Positions 25,624 to 35,050 of a stretch of DNA of 64,000 nucleotides are shown piece after piece. The number at the start of each line of letters is the position of its first letter. Positions within the stretch are counted from its first letter, which is position 1. Origin of the DNA: DASUNP01 sp963728545 (GTDB lineage Bacteria > Acidobacteriota > Blastocatellia > UBA7656); assembly GCA_963728545.1 (NCBI GenBank), contig CAVSKO010000003.1:1798001-1862000 (forward strand), written 5' to 3'. A program made the position numbers and the translations under genes. The notes beneath the pieces are model-generated. The model worked only from the letters and a program-made list of their open reading frames with translations, was not told the DNA's origin and searched no databases.

Positions 25624-26123
25624 CCGGGCCTCCCCTCGGCTGAAACCACAAACTAATAGACGCTAAAAAAATTCTTTGCAAAGTGTCGGCGCGCAATTGC
25701 GTCTATTAGGTCTGTGGACGCTTCAATACAACGTATAAATTATTCGAAAGAGAGATATGAGTCTTAATAATAGAGAAAGCTTTTTACCGGGCGTTGCAAT
25801 CAACTGTATAACATATCACCTTTATTACAACCAGTTACGCCGCCTTTAAAACTTCTTTAGAACTCTTTTAGATAGTCTTAAAGACTTCTGATCCGGCAAT
25901 CCGTAAACTCCCTGACAGATGACAGGCGCATTCGGGCCGACAGATAAAGAGCAAGTCGGTTTATTTTGTGCGTCACATATATCTGTAAATCGCCGCATAT
26001 AAATGTTGGCAGTTTTTTGAATATGTAGATCGCATGACACGGAAGAAAATAATGACCAGAACTGACGGCGCCGATAAGGCCGATTCTATGATGAGAAAAA
26101 ACAACCTTAAAGGAGAATTTACC
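25624..26123. other. AT-rich intergenic region, no gene seen
   Basis: An 11-bp inverted repeat CTAATAGACGC / GCGTCTATTAG (25653-25663, 25699-25709) may end the serine hydrolase transcript, though no T-run follows. The rest is AT-rich promoter-like sequence. Frames that run through it have no ribosome site or family features. Confidence 0.5.
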
Positions 26124-27029
26124 ATGAATAAGCTTCGTTTCGTTTTCAACACAATGGCAGTTCTATTTTTCACACTTATGATCACAACCCTGGCGCAAGC
26201 GCAGGCAACGCGAACGTGGGTATCAGGCGTTGGCGACGACGTCAATCCTTGCAGCCGCACCGCCCCCTGCAAGACCTTCGCGGGCGCTATCTCTAAGACC
26301 GCAGCGGGCGGCGAAATCTCCGTCCTCGACCCCGCCGGTTTCGGCGCTGTTACTATCACCAAATCTATCACGATTGACGGCGGCGGCATTGGCGGCTCGA
26401 TTACTGCCTCATTAATCAACGGCATCATTATCAACGCAGGCGTAAACGACACGATAAGGCTTCGCAACATATCGATCCAGGGCACGGGCAACGGGTTAAA
26501 CGGCATACGTTATCTGGCAGGCAAGACGGTTCACGTCGAGAACGTCACCATCCAGGGTTTCACAAGCAACGGCATCGAAATGAACCTCGGAGCAAACAGC
26601 GGCAACCTGACGGTGAAAGACACTTACATCAATAACTGCAACATAGCCGGTATAAAAATACAGACCTCCACCGGCACAGCCACTGCCTCGCTCGACAACG
26701 TGAGGTTGCAGTCTAATCAGTTCGGGCTAGATGCATTTTCGGGCCACGTGACGATCAGCAACTCCGTTGCATCGCAAAACACGAGTATAGGGATAGTGGC
26801 CGAAAACACTTCTACAATAAACGTCGAGAACACGATAATCAGCAACAACGTTACGGGCGTGTCCGGATTCAGCGGCACTGCTACGATACGCCTATCAAGA
26901 TCAAGCCTATATAACAACGGGACGGGCATCAACGTGGCGGCGGGGACGACCGTGGCTACGTTCCAGAACAACAGGTTTGCCGGGAATACTGTTCCGGGCG
27001 CACCAAACGTGTTCCTCACAGAGCAGTAA
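26124..27029 (+). CDS. Secreted right-handed parallel beta-helix protein
   Basis: 301 residues from ATG 26124, which has AAGGAG eight bases upstream; the frame is open earlier but without a start signal. Signal peptide ends at LAQAQA. Then comes TRTWVSGVGDDVNPCSRTAP, with a probable disulphide pair before CKTFAGAI. The body is a repetitive beta-helix rich in Asn, Thr and Ile (NTIRL-like rungs such as DTIRLRNISIQG, NTIISNNVTGVSG). Such folds bind or degrade polysaccharides, but no catalytic residues of a pectate lyase can be named. A strong terminator follows. Confidence 0.88.
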   Translation: MNKLRFVFNTMAVLFFTLMITTLAQAQATRTWVSGVGDDVNPCSRTAPCKTFAGAISKTAAGGEISVLDPAGFGAVTITKSITIDGGGIGGSITASLINGIIINAGVNDTIRLRNISIQGTGNGLNGIRYLAGKTVHVENVTIQGFTSNGIEMNLGANSGNLTVKDTYINNCNIAGIKIQTSTGTATASLDNVRLQSNQFGLDAFSGHVTISNSVASQNTSIGIVAENTSTINVENTIISNNVTGVSGFSGTATIRLSRSSLYNNGTGINVAAGTTVATFQNNRFAGNTVPGAPNVFLTEQ

Positions 27030-27052
27030 GATATATCAAAGGCTAATATTGT

Positions 27053-27092
27053 GGCTCCACCGCTGCCGCACGTTTGCGGCAGCGGTGGAGCC
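27053..27092. terminator. Perfect 18-bp hairpin between convergent genes
   Basis: Arms 27053-27070 (GGCTCCACCGCTGCCGCA) and 27075-27092 with a 4-nt loop. It lies between the beta-helix gene and the convergent gene ending at 27114 and can serve both strands. Confidence 0.85.
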
Positions 27093-27113
27093 AGGTATCT
27101 TAATCCCAGGCTC

Positions 27114-28703
27114 TCAGTTCAACCTTTCGGTCAAAAGGACTCGCACCCCGCCGCGCCAGTCTTCATTTATTCCTATGCGGTATACAGGCACGCGGTCTGA
27201 AATGGCGCGGGCAACATTACGGGTTGTGGCGTGAAAGCGCATCAGCGGCGCAACCAGATAGAGCAACGGCGCGCTGTCGGCTATCTTCAATCCTTTGAAA
27301 TAGCCGCGCCGCTCGAAATCGCCGCGCCGACGATGCCATTCAACGCGCAGCCAGTAATCAACTCCTTGAAAAACAAACTCGGCGTCCTCAGCTACTTTCA
27401 ATTCCATAACCACCAGTCGCCCTTCGCGCGTGGTCGTAAGTAGATCGATAAAGCTGCGGTGCTCGCCGCGATAAGCGGGAACCTGTGAGTAAGCGTAACG
27501 CGGGTCGAGCGTGGGATCGACGCAGGTCACGTCCCGGCGAATTATGGTTTCCAGCCACCGCTCCGGTTGAGAGCGATACAACGGGTCATTCCTGAGGTCT
27601 GAATCATCACTTCGCGCAGACACACACGCGCGTACCAATTTTTGCAGCTCTCGGCGGTTGGAGTCGTCCAATCTTTTTCTCGGCGTTTCAATGCCGAACT
27701 CGACGCGGCGATCTTTTATAGAGACTCGCGCGAACTCAAGGCCGCGAATAGAGAGCGTGATCCAGTTCCCTTTCCGGTCTGTGTCGATATCGGCGGCGGC
27801 AAGATTTAAGATCGGGTCGATCAACCCTGAAATGTCCGGCGGGATATTTTGATTGCGCGGCCACACGGCACGTTTCAAGTTATCGGCGAGATCTCCCTGA
27901 TCGAAGGCCGACACCTGTTCGATTCGCCCGCTCGCGTCATCCACCTCGGCAAGCGAAAGGGTCGCGCCCGCAATTTGCACGCAGGTCAATCTGGTTGCAA
28001 GGGTCGTCGCCCGTCCGCGAGGCGCGAATATAATCAGCCGGCCTACAATCGGGTGTTTTTTCCGCAGCCGGTCAAGCCAGGTAAGCCCGGTCGTGAGCAA
28101 GGCATCAACAGCGGCTTGTGTTTCGCCCCGGTCGCAGCCTACGGCGGCTATGGTCTTGCCCCGGTGCTTGATTATAAGCCGCGCGTGAACGCCTGTAAGA
28201 TGGCGCGTATCATCGCGCGCCGCGACCGCGCGCTCGACTCGATAGCCCGCAAAGTTCGATTCGATCATCATTGCGAGCCGTCGGGCAAAATCGCCGCGCG
28301 AGATGGCCGGATTGCTTTGAGGCTTGCCGCGCGTCAGCTTTAAAAGACAACTGCTGCGGCCCATCTGTTTCGCGCATCGCAAGCGCAGACCATCCGCCGC
28401 CGCTTCTCGGCTTGTGATGCGCCACGCCCGCGACCAATCCGTGCCCCAGCACGAAAGTATAATTTTCCCGTAGGAGAGATCGACCGCCACCCGCCCGGGC
28501 TGAACCGCAGCAATAAATCGCTCATCTTCGTAAAGGTCAAACCCTCCGCCCATCAGGAACAATTCCAGATCATACCTGATGCGGCTCAACTCTTCGGTTA
28601 AGATGACCTTGCTATCGCTCACCTGTTCGAAGTGAGAATCTACCACAGATTGGTGAATGCTCTTTAACCCCGGAGCAAGAAGATTCATATTGGCAAGTAG
28701 CAT
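27114..28703 (-). CDS. Unknown protein with C-terminal PD-(D/E)XK-like motif
   Basis: 529 residues, not recognised as a named family. The C-terminal ~130 residues contain SFIDLLTTTREGRLVVMELK, in which Asp and the ExK (ELK) are spaced as in PD-(D/E)XK nucleases, followed by FQGVDYWLRVEW, a plausible helix of the same fold. The N-terminal and middle parts look like alpha/beta domains (GKTIAAVGCDRGETQAAVDA). No transmembrane segment or signal peptide is visible, so it is cytoplasmic. A nuclease role is possible but the function is unknown. ATG at 28703 is used; Met 6 is an alternative. Confidence 0.75.
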   Translation of the reverse strand: MLLANMNLLAPGLKSIHQSVVDSHFEQVSDSKVILTEELSRIRYDLELFLMGGGFDLYEDERFIAAVQPGRVAVDLSYGKIILSCWGTDWSRAWRITSREAAADGLRLRCAKQMGRSSCLLKLTRGKPQSNPAISRGDFARRLAMMIESNFAGYRVERAVAARDDTRHLTGVHARLIIKHRGKTIAAVGCDRGETQAAVDALLTTGLTWLDRLRKKHPIVGRLIIFAPRGRATTLATRLTCVQIAGATLSLAEVDDASGRIEQVSAFDQGDLADNLKRAVWPRNQNIPPDISGLIDPILNLAAADIDTDRKGNWITLSIRGLEFARVSIKDRRVEFGIETPRKRLDDSNRRELQKLVRACVSARSDDSDLRNDPLYRSQPERWLETIIRRDVTCVDPTLDPRYAYSQVPAYRGEHRSFIDLLTTTREGRLVVMELKVAEDAEFVFQGVDYWLRVEWHRRRGDFERRGYFKGLKIADSAPLLYLVAPLMRFHATTRNVARAISDRVPVYRIGINEDWRGGVRVLLTERLN

Positions 28704-28729
28704 GAAGAGCTACTTCAATAAGAGCTACT

Positions 28730-30667
28730 TCAATTGAGTGGACGTACAAGGCTGGCGATCACGGCCACCAATTCAGCCGGCTCAACAGGCTTTGCCACGT
28801 GCGTCTGGTAGCCGGCGGAAAGCGCCCGCAGGCGATCTTCTACTCGCGCGTGCGCCGTCAGCGCAATCGCCGGCTTCCACCCTTGTCGCTCTTGCGCCTC
28901 TCTCATCCTCACGTTGCGTATGAACGAATATCCGTCCTCACCGGGCATTCCGATGTCGCTGATGATCACATCCGGTCTTAGCCACTCAAGCGTCTCATAC
29001 GCCTCGGCGGGACTCGCAACGGTCGTAACCTGCGCTTTGCGTTCTTCAAGAATGGCCGTCAATAAATTCCGCGCGTCGGCTTCATCATCAACAACGAGGA
29101 TGTTCAATCCTTCAAGCGAGGGGGAGGGGTTGATCCCTTCCTGCTGCCTGACGCCGGACGGATTCATTTCATCAGCATCCAGGGCGAAGCGGCCCGAACC
29201 GTGAGCGATAAGCATCGGCAATTGCACCGTAAAGGTTGCCCCCTGCCCCTCGCCGGGGCTTTGCGCCTGTACGCTGCCGCCGTGCAGTTCTACAAGGTGG
29301 CGCACGATTGCAAGCCCCAGCCCCAGCCCGCCGTGCATACGGCTGATAGAGCTATCGGCCTGGCGGAAGCGATCAAATACATACGGCAGAAACTCCGGCG
29401 ATATGCCTCTGCCGTTATCGCTTATCGTGATCTCGACATGAGAGTTAATGCGCTGCAACCTTAGCTGTATGCGGCCATGTTTCTCGGTGAACTTCACCGC
29501 GTTGGAAAGCAGATTCCAGACGACCTGTTGCAGGCGATCAGGGTCACCGGAGATCAAGCCCGCGTGTGAATCAAGCAATACTTGCAGCCGAATATCCTTA
29601 GCGTCGGCTGCTGGCCGAAGCGAGTTGACCGCAGCATCGATGATCGGGGAAAGTTCAATCGGCATCACTGTCAGGCGGAGCTTGCCGGAAATGATACGAG
29701 ACACATCGAGCAAATCTTCGATGAGCTGCGCCTGTAACTTCGCGTTGCGCTCGATGGTGTCCAGTCCGCGAGCAAAATTTTCTTCATTCAGCCTGCTTTT
29801 GCGGAGCATTCGCCCCCAGCCAAGTATCGCATTCAGGGGCGTGCGAAGTTCATGAGAGATGGTCGCCAGAAATTCGTCCTTAGCGCGGCTGGCGGCTTCT
29901 GCTTCGGAACGCGCGACTTGCTCGCGGGCGAGTTGTAGACGTTGCTCTTCTGCCTTTTTGCGCTCGGTCAAATCGCGTGTAACTTTGCCGAAGCCGCGCA
30001 AAATCCCATCCTTGTCTCTCAACGCGGTGATGACGACGTTGGCCCAGAACCTCGTGCCGTCTTTGCGGATGCGCCACCCCTCGTCTTCAAATCGCCCCAC
30101 TTCTGCCGCCACCTTTAACTCAAACCCGGGCTTATCCCGTTGTATTTCGTCTTCAGGATAGAACATCGAAAAATGCTTGCCGATGATTTCATCGGCCTTG
30201 TAGCCCTTGATCGCTTCCGCCCCCTTATTCCAGCTTTGGACGTACCCCTCCGGGTCAAGCATAAAGATCGCGTAGTCCCTGACTTCCTCGATCAACAACC
30301 GGAATCGCTCCTCACTCTCCCTCAGGATATCTTCGCCCTTCTTGCGTTCGGTCAAATCGCGTGTAACTTTGCCGAAGCCGCGCAAAGTTCCATCCTTGTC
30401 TCTCAACGCGGTGATGACGACGTTGGCCCAGAACCTCGTGCCGTCTTTGCGGATGCGCCATCCTTCATCTTCAAATCGCCCTACGTCTGTGGCGACTTTC
30501 AACTCATAGCCGGGCTTGTCCCACTTGAGGTCTTCTTCAGGGTAGAAGATCGAGAAATGTTTCCCGATGATTTCATCGGCCTTGTAGCCCTTGATATTTT
30601 CTGCCCCTAAATTCCAGGTGGAGATGTATCCTTGCTGATCGAGTATAAAGATGGCGTAATCCCTCAC
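28730..30667 (-). CDS. PAS-PAS hybrid sensor histidine kinase
   Basis: 645 residues from a GTG at 30667. Two PAS-PAC repeats are nearly identical in protein and DNA (RKDGTRFWANVVITALRDKD occurs twice). They are followed by a HisKA domain (SHELRTPLNAILGW, phospho-His), a HATPase domain (WNLLSNAVKFTEKHG; ISDNGRGISPEFLPYVFDRF) and a C-terminal receiver domain whose phospho-Asp is in DVIISDIGMPGEDG. The first PAS clearly starts before the GTG: RQSGESFRLLVES is in frame upstream until a stop at ~30830. The preceding frame would join after one extra A in the T-run 30764-30768, giving a start at ATG 30876. The true gene is therefore probably 28730-30876 with a frameshift. No transmembrane region, so it senses a cytoplasmic signal. 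Confidence 0.9.
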   Translation of the reverse strand: MRDYAIFILDQQGYISTWNLGAENIKGYKADEIIGKHFSIFYPEEDLKWDKPGYELKVATDVGRFEDEGWRIRKDGTRFWANVVITALRDKDGTLRGFGKVTRDLTERKKGEDILRESEERFRLLIEEVRDYAIFMLDPEGYVQSWNKGAEAIKGYKADEIIGKHFSMFYPEDEIQRDKPGFELKVAAEVGRFEDEGWRIRKDGTRFWANVVITALRDKDGILRGFGKVTRDLTERKKAEEQRLQLAREQVARSEAEAASRAKDEFLATISHELRTPLNAILGWGRMLRKSRLNEENFARGLDTIERNAKLQAQLIEDLLDVSRIISGKLRLTVMPIELSPIIDAAVNSLRPAADAKDIRLQVLLDSHAGLISGDPDRLQQVVWNLLSNAVKFTEKHGRIQLRLQRINSHVEITISDNGRGISPEFLPYVFDRFRQADSSISRMHGGLGLGLAIVRHLVELHGGSVQAQSPGEGQGATFTVQLPMLIAHGSGRFALDADEMNPSGVRQQEGINPSPSLEGLNILVVDDEADARNLLTAILEERKAQVTTVASPAEAYETLEWLRPDVIISDIGMPGEDGYSFIRNVRMREAQERQGWKPAIALTAHARVEDRLRALSAGYQTHVAKPVEPAELVAVIASLVRPLN

Positions 30668-30973
30668 CGACTCGACCAGCAGGCGAAACGACTCGCCGCT
30701 TTGGCGAACCGTCTCTTGAGTCGGCTTTGAGACTTCGGTTCTCTTTGCGGCGCGATCTACTTGTTTTTGGCTGGAGTGAGCGATCCGATCTTGGCATATT
30801 CTGGACCCTGGTGTAACAAGGCGGTAAACCTATCCCAAAAATGTTCGTCCACATCTATCCATGACAATGAATGCATTAATGATAACAGAATTCCCCGGCT
30901 GATACATCTTGTCCCGCAGGCGAACGAGCAAAGGGTTTTGGGAAGACTTGATGCGATTACGGCGCGGGCGATC

Positions 30974-32041
30974 TTATGCGCCGGCTTTGTGGCGCGCGGC
31001 AAGCTGACCGCAGGCTGCCGATATGTCAGGGCCGCGCGGGCGGCGTATGAATGACGGCAAGCCTGCTTCGGTCAATATCCGCTGGAAAGCCAGTATACGA
31101 TCCATCGCGGAGGATTGGTAAGGAAGCTCGGGCGCGGGGTTGTGAGGGATTAAATTGACTTTAGCGCGGACCGCTGAGAGCAATCTCGTAAGCTCGCGCG
31201 CGTCGCGGTCGCTATCGTTTACACCGGCAAGCATCACGTATTCGAAAGTCAGCCGCTCGCGCTCGCCGAGCGGAAACCGACGGCAAGCCTCGATCAATTC
31301 TCGGAGCGGGTATTTGCGATTGATCGGAAACAACCGGTCGCGCAGCTCGTCGTTTGCGGCCGTCAGCGATATAGCGAGTCTGGGCCGCACCTCTTCACCG
31401 GCAAGGTCGTAGATGCGCGGCACTATACCCGCCGTCGATAAAGTCACGCGACGGGGCGCGATTTGAAGCCCTTCTTCATCGGCAAACAACCGTATCGCTT
31501 TCATCACGTTGTCATAGTTCAAGAGCGGCTCGCCCATCCCCATCATAACTATGTTGGTCCCGTGAGGCAGTTCCGCGCCCGGCCCATAAACTTCGTTTAA
31601 GACGATCACCACCTGAGAGACGATCTCGCCCACTGTCATATTGCGCTTCAACCCGATCACGCCGGTCATGCAAAAATCGCAGGCGAGCGGGCACCCCACC
31701 TGGCTCGATATGCAGATCGTGTCGCGGCGCTCTTCGGGCATAAATACTGTCTCCACTTCGCGCCCGTCTTCAAGCTTCAACAGAAAGCGCCGCGTGCCGT
31801 CCGAAGATAAAAAGACGTTTTCTATTTTTGTGTGAGTTACGACTGCATGCTCTTCAAGCAGGCGGCGCAGCGTCTTTGGCAAATCGGTCATCCGGTCAAA
31901 ATCCGTGATGCGGCGGCGGTAGACGGAAGCAAAGGTCTGGCGCGCGCGGTAGGGTTTTTCTCCGAGCGACTCAAAAAATGCCCGCATCTCGTCTTGCGCC
32001 AAACCTGACAATTCTGTTTTCGTTGCGGCTTCAAAACTCAT
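30974..32041 (-). CDS. rlmN: 23S rRNA (adenine2503-C2) methyltransferase RlmN
   Basis: 355 residues, full length. The radical SAM motif CxxxCxxC is CPLACDFC, and the methyl-carrying Cys near the C-terminus is in ISAACGQLA. MGMGEPLLNYDNV, LSTAGIVPRI and NLIPHNPAPE are hallmarks of the family. It methylates A2503 of 23S rRNA and some tRNAs. Its first 16 residues differ from those of the broken copy at 35051-35491, whereas the following ~370 nt are almost identical. The restriction-modification island lies just upstream. Confidence 0.96.
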   Translation of the reverse strand: MSFEAATKTELSGLAQDEMRAFFESLGEKPYRARQTFASVYRRRITDFDRMTDLPKTLRRLLEEHAVVTHTKIENVFLSSDGTRRFLLKLEDGREVETVFMPEERRDTICISSQVGCPLACDFCMTGVIGLKRNMTVGEIVSQVVIVLNEVYGPGAELPHGTNIVMMGMGEPLLNYDNVMKAIRLFADEEGLQIAPRRVTLSTAGIVPRIYDLAGEEVRPRLAISLTAANDELRDRLFPINRKYPLRELIEACRRFPLGERERLTFEYVMLAGVNDSDRDARELTRLLSAVRAKVNLIPHNPAPELPYQSSAMDRILAFQRILTEAGLPSFIRRPRGPDISAACGQLAARHKAGA

Positions 32042-32111
32042 ACTTTGATTTTCCCACTAAAGGGTTATGTTAGGCCAGTATTCTACCGCTGAAGGCAGTA
32101 CAATAGATTGT

Positions 32112-32531
32112 ATGGACACCTTTTCCCCAGAAGAAAGAAGCGCCGTCATGCGTCAGGTGCCTAGTAAAGGCTCAAAGACGGAGATGAGCGTTCGCCGCAT
32201 TATTCACTCAATGGGCTATCGCTATAGACTTCATTCAAGCAAACTTCCGGGCTGCCCCGACTTGGTTTTCTCAAGTAGGAAAAAAGTAATCTTTGTTCAC
32301 GGATGCTTCTGGCATCAGCATGATTGTAAAAGAGGAAATAGAATACCCAGTTCTCGACGCGATTATTGGTTGCCGAAACTTGAGCGTAATAAACGAAGGG
32401 ATTCAGAGAACCGGCAAAAGCTGAGAGATGCTAGTTGGGACGTTTTGGTAATTTGGGAATGCGAGCTTAAGGATCAAATAACATTGTCAAACCGCATTGT
32501 GCAATTTCTCGAAAACAATGATCGAGTTTAA
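32112..32531 (+). CDS. vsr: Very short patch repair endonuclease Vsr
   Basis: 139 residues from ATG 32112 (MDTFSPEERSAVMRQV). GCPDLVF and KVIFVHGCFWHQHDCKRG carry the Asp and His residues of the Vsr fold and its zinc site; RNKRRDSENRQKL follows as in the family. It nicks beside T:G mismatches that arise when 5-methylcytosine deaminates, and so it accompanies C5 methyltransferases such as the one at 33699. Convergent with the endonuclease gene, 23 nt apart. The base composition of this island is lower in GC than its surroundings. Confidence 0.95.
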   Translation: MDTFSPEERSAVMRQVPSKGSKTEMSVRRIIHSMGYRYRLHSSKLPGCPDLVFSSRKKVIFVHGCFWHQHDCKRGNRIPSSRRDYWLPKLERNKRRDSENRQKLRDASWDVLVIWECELKDQITLSNRIVQFLENNDRV

Positions 32532-32554
32532 CCTCAGCCTACTGAGCTACTGTG

Positions 32555-33331
32555 CTACATAGCATCCGCTGAGATTTCTGCGCCTTTAACAGAGGCGTCT
32601 ATGACTGAAATAAACGGTGCCTGACCAAATGAGAACTTCTCAGTTGTTGCTGTAGTATTTCTCGTCGCCCTTCTGTAATCGTCTTTGGAAAGGTAACCTA
32701 TAAATACATCGTATACATCCCACCAACCTTTAACAAAGTCAAAGGTAACCACAAGATGCATACCTTGATGCGGATGATGGCAATCGACCCGAATCGATCT
32801 TCCTCTTTGTGACTTGATCTCTATGCCATCTGGTACAGATGTTGGCTTTTCGCCTTTTAATGCAGGCCCGCTTGGATTTGTTCTCGTTCGCTTTGGAAGC
32901 AGGGTATAATCACACCATTTGAAATAAAGATCAGGATAAGTACTCCTGTTGTTTTTTGCTATGTCGGGTCGAACGCTGCATAAAAAATCTGAGATCAATG
33001 CAGAAACTGTCTCCCCAGTAATCTCGGTAAGTAAGTACGACTCGCGAACAAGCTCTGAACTGAGAAGAGACGCCTGATCTTTGAGCTTCTCAGGCAGTTC
33101 ACCTTCAATCTTTTCCCAAGTCTCACGAATAATTCTTGGGCTATTTAATGAGAGTTTCACTTCCTGCATTAAATCAGGCGCGAAAGAAACCAATTCTGGC
33201 ACAAAAGACCGTACACTGGTTTCGACGCGCTCATACCATCTAGTGTAAGGAAGAGATTTCAATTCTTTCGAATCTGCCCGAACCTGTTTCAGGACGTGTT
33301 GCATAACTTTGTCTGTAAGAGTTTTTTTCAT
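32555..33331 (-). CDS. Putative type II restriction endonuclease
   Basis: 258 residues without a clear named family. The stretch YPDLYFKWCDY, followed ~35 residues later by GIEIKSQRG, fits a PD-(D/E)XK nuclease core. It overlaps the XRE controller gene by ATGA (33328-33331), the classic controller-endonuclease operon, and faces a C5 methyltransferase and Vsr. Context plus motif make a restriction enzyme the best call; the recognition site is unknown. Confidence 0.75.
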   Translation of the reverse strand: MKKTLTDKVMQHVLKQVRADSKELKSLPYTRWYERVETSVRSFVPELVSFAPDLMQEVKLSLNSPRIIRETWEKIEGELPEKLKDQASLLSSELVRESYLLTEITGETVSALISDFLCSVRPDIAKNNRSTYPDLYFKWCDYTLLPKRTRTNPSGPALKGEKPTSVPDGIEIKSQRGRSIRVDCHHPHQGMHLVVTFDFVKGWWDVYDVFIGYLSKDDYRRATRNTTATTEKFSFGQAPFISVIDASVKGAEISADAM

Positions 33332-33642
33332 GTTTTCCGCGTCCTGAATTTCCTAACTTTTCTGGAATTGGAGAACAGCAAAAGTTCGTGCGGCGGCACA
33401 CCAATCGCTTCAGCAAGGATGCATATGTTGATTAGCGATATGTTTACTTCGCCCCGCTCGACAGCGCCAACGTAACTGCGATCAAGGTCGGCTTCATGGG
33501 CAAGCCCTTCCTGTGAAAGGCCCGCTTCTTTTCGCAGTTGCCGTAGCCGCTCTCCGAATGCTACTTTAGGGTTGAACTGGTTTTTCACAAGATTAAAGAT
33601 TGTGCGATTGAGGGTTTTATGTCTACGGGTTATAACTACCAT
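33328..33642 (-). CDS. XRE-family controller protein of the R-M system
   Basis: About 104 residues from ATG 33642; a TTG at 33681 would give 117. A helix-turn-helix of the phage-repressor type is clear: FGERLRQLRKEAGLSQEGLA, then DRSYVGAVERGEVNISL. The gene overlaps the endonuclease start and is divergent from the methyltransferase across ~55 nt. It probably delays endonuclease expression until the host DNA is methylated. Confidence 0.85.
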   Translation of the reverse strand: MVVITRRHKTLNRTIFNLVKNQFNPKVAFGERLRQLRKEAGLSQEGLAHEADLDRSYVGAVERGEVNISLINICILAEAIGVPPHELLLFSNSRKVRKFRTRKT

Positions 33643-33698
33643 GCCCCAGATGGACACAACTACAGTTTTACTTTGACTCAAAGGAGCTTCTAAGAAAA

Positions 33699-34904
33699 AT
33701 GCAGCCGGGATTCTTAGAGTTTTTCGCAGGAATTGGTTTGGTTCATATGGGGCTTAGAAAGACAGGCTGGCGATGCGTTTATGCAAACGACATTTCGGAA
33801 AAGAAAATGGAAATGTACCTGCATGAAATGCCCGAAGCATCAGCATATTACCATCAGGAAGACATCTGGAATACAGACTCAATTCTTTCGAGAATCAATG
33901 AACCAGCATTGTTAGCGACAGCTTCATTTCCCTGTATTGACCTATCACTAGCTGGGCATATGAAAGGCATTACGGGCCAACACTCATCAACATTCTATGG
34001 ATTTACAGAAGTGATGCAACGGCTTAAGAATCAAGGTAGAATGCCCCCCCTTCTGATGCTTGAGAATGTAACAGGGCTTCTCACGGGAAATGAAGGCAAA
34101 GACTTCAGAGAGGTTTGCCAGTCTGCCTCTAAGCTGGGATTCTTTCTTGATGCGTTCGTAGTAGATGCAAAGCACTTCACACCACAGAGCAGGCCGCGAT
34201 TATTTATAATTGGCGTACTGGAAGAGCTATTTCCTTTAAGTGTTCTTAGGCATTCACAGGTTGGATGGCTGCCGCGATTGCAAAGTCGCGCCAAACTATG
34301 CCCGGAACGACTTTTGAACGCTATGAGGGTTGTTGATCTACAAACAGGATGGATAGCCTTTGATTTACCGTCCCTGCCGTTGGTTCAAAATAATCTTGCC
34401 TCAGTTATAGATTTGGATGATGAACAGCAATGGTGGGATGATGTTGCCATTCGCAAGCATATCCAGATGACAAGCGCTTTGCATCTTGAGCGGATTGATA
34501 GAATGATTACTTCCGGCGAACTCTGGGTCGGAACTATCTTCCGAAGAATCCGGGAAGGTAGAACCCGCGCTGAAACACGATTCGATGGGCTTGCGGGATG
34601 CTTAAGAACGGCCAAAGGCGGGAGCGCAAAACAAATTGTGATTGTGATAGATCATGGAAAGATCAAGATGCGTTGGATGTCTCCTATTGAATATGCCCGC
34701 TTGCAAGGAGCGCCAAACTACAAGATTTCTGTCCAACGGAATCAAGCTTTAACCGGATTTGCCGACGCAGTTTGTGTGCCTGTGATCGAATGGATTGATG
34801 CCAATGTCCTTGCGCCTATAGCCGCTCAACTCGGATATGAAGTCAGTCTACAAGGTCAGGCAAATTCTACCCCATATCAAATGTCACTCGTGGGCAATGC
34901 GTAG
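33699..34904 (+). CDS. dcm: DNA (cytosine-5) methyltransferase
   Basis: 401 residues with the ordered C5-MTase motifs: I (FLEFFAGIGLVHMGLR), IV with catalytic Cys (ASFPCIDLSLAG), VI (MLENVTG), VIII (TPQSRPRLFIIG) and a C-terminal motif X region (EYARLQGAPN). The target recognition domain lies between ~220 and 310 and cannot be read for specificity. With the Vsr, endonuclease and controller genes it forms a complete R-M island. The symbol reflects the enzyme class only. Confidence 0.93.
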   Translation: MQPGFLEFFAGIGLVHMGLRKTGWRCVYANDISEKKMEMYLHEMPEASAYYHQEDIWNTDSILSRINEPALLATASFPCIDLSLAGHMKGITGQHSSTFYGFTEVMQRLKNQGRMPPLLMLENVTGLLTGNEGKDFREVCQSASKLGFFLDAFVVDAKHFTPQSRPRLFIIGVLEELFPLSVLRHSQVGWLPRLQSRAKLCPERLLNAMRVVDLQTGWIAFDLPSLPLVQNNLASVIDLDDEQQWWDDVAIRKHIQMTSALHLERIDRMITSGELWVGTIFRRIREGRTRAETRFDGLAGCLRTAKGGSAKQIVIVIDHGKIKMRWMSPIEYARLQGAPNYKISVQRNQALTGFADAVCVPVIEWIDANVLAPIAAQLGYEVSLQGQANSTPYQMSLVGNA

Positions 34905-34930
34905 CTTGTGAGTGTTAAGGGGTAGAGCAG

Positions 34931-34957
34931 AGGGAGCAGACGCTTAATCTGCTCTCT
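34931..34957 (+). terminator. Possible terminator of the methyltransferase gene
   Basis: Stem around GAGCAGA / TCTGCTC with a 7-nt loop; one G:T pair, no T-run. The remaining sequence up to 35070 shows nothing recognisable. Confidence 0.4.
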
Positions 34958-35050
34958 CAATGTCTCCACCGTGCGCTGCTTCCGATCAGTATACTCAAGG
35001 CAATAGACCCATTCTTAACATAAGCGGAAATTGCAGCTTTCTTAGCAGGG

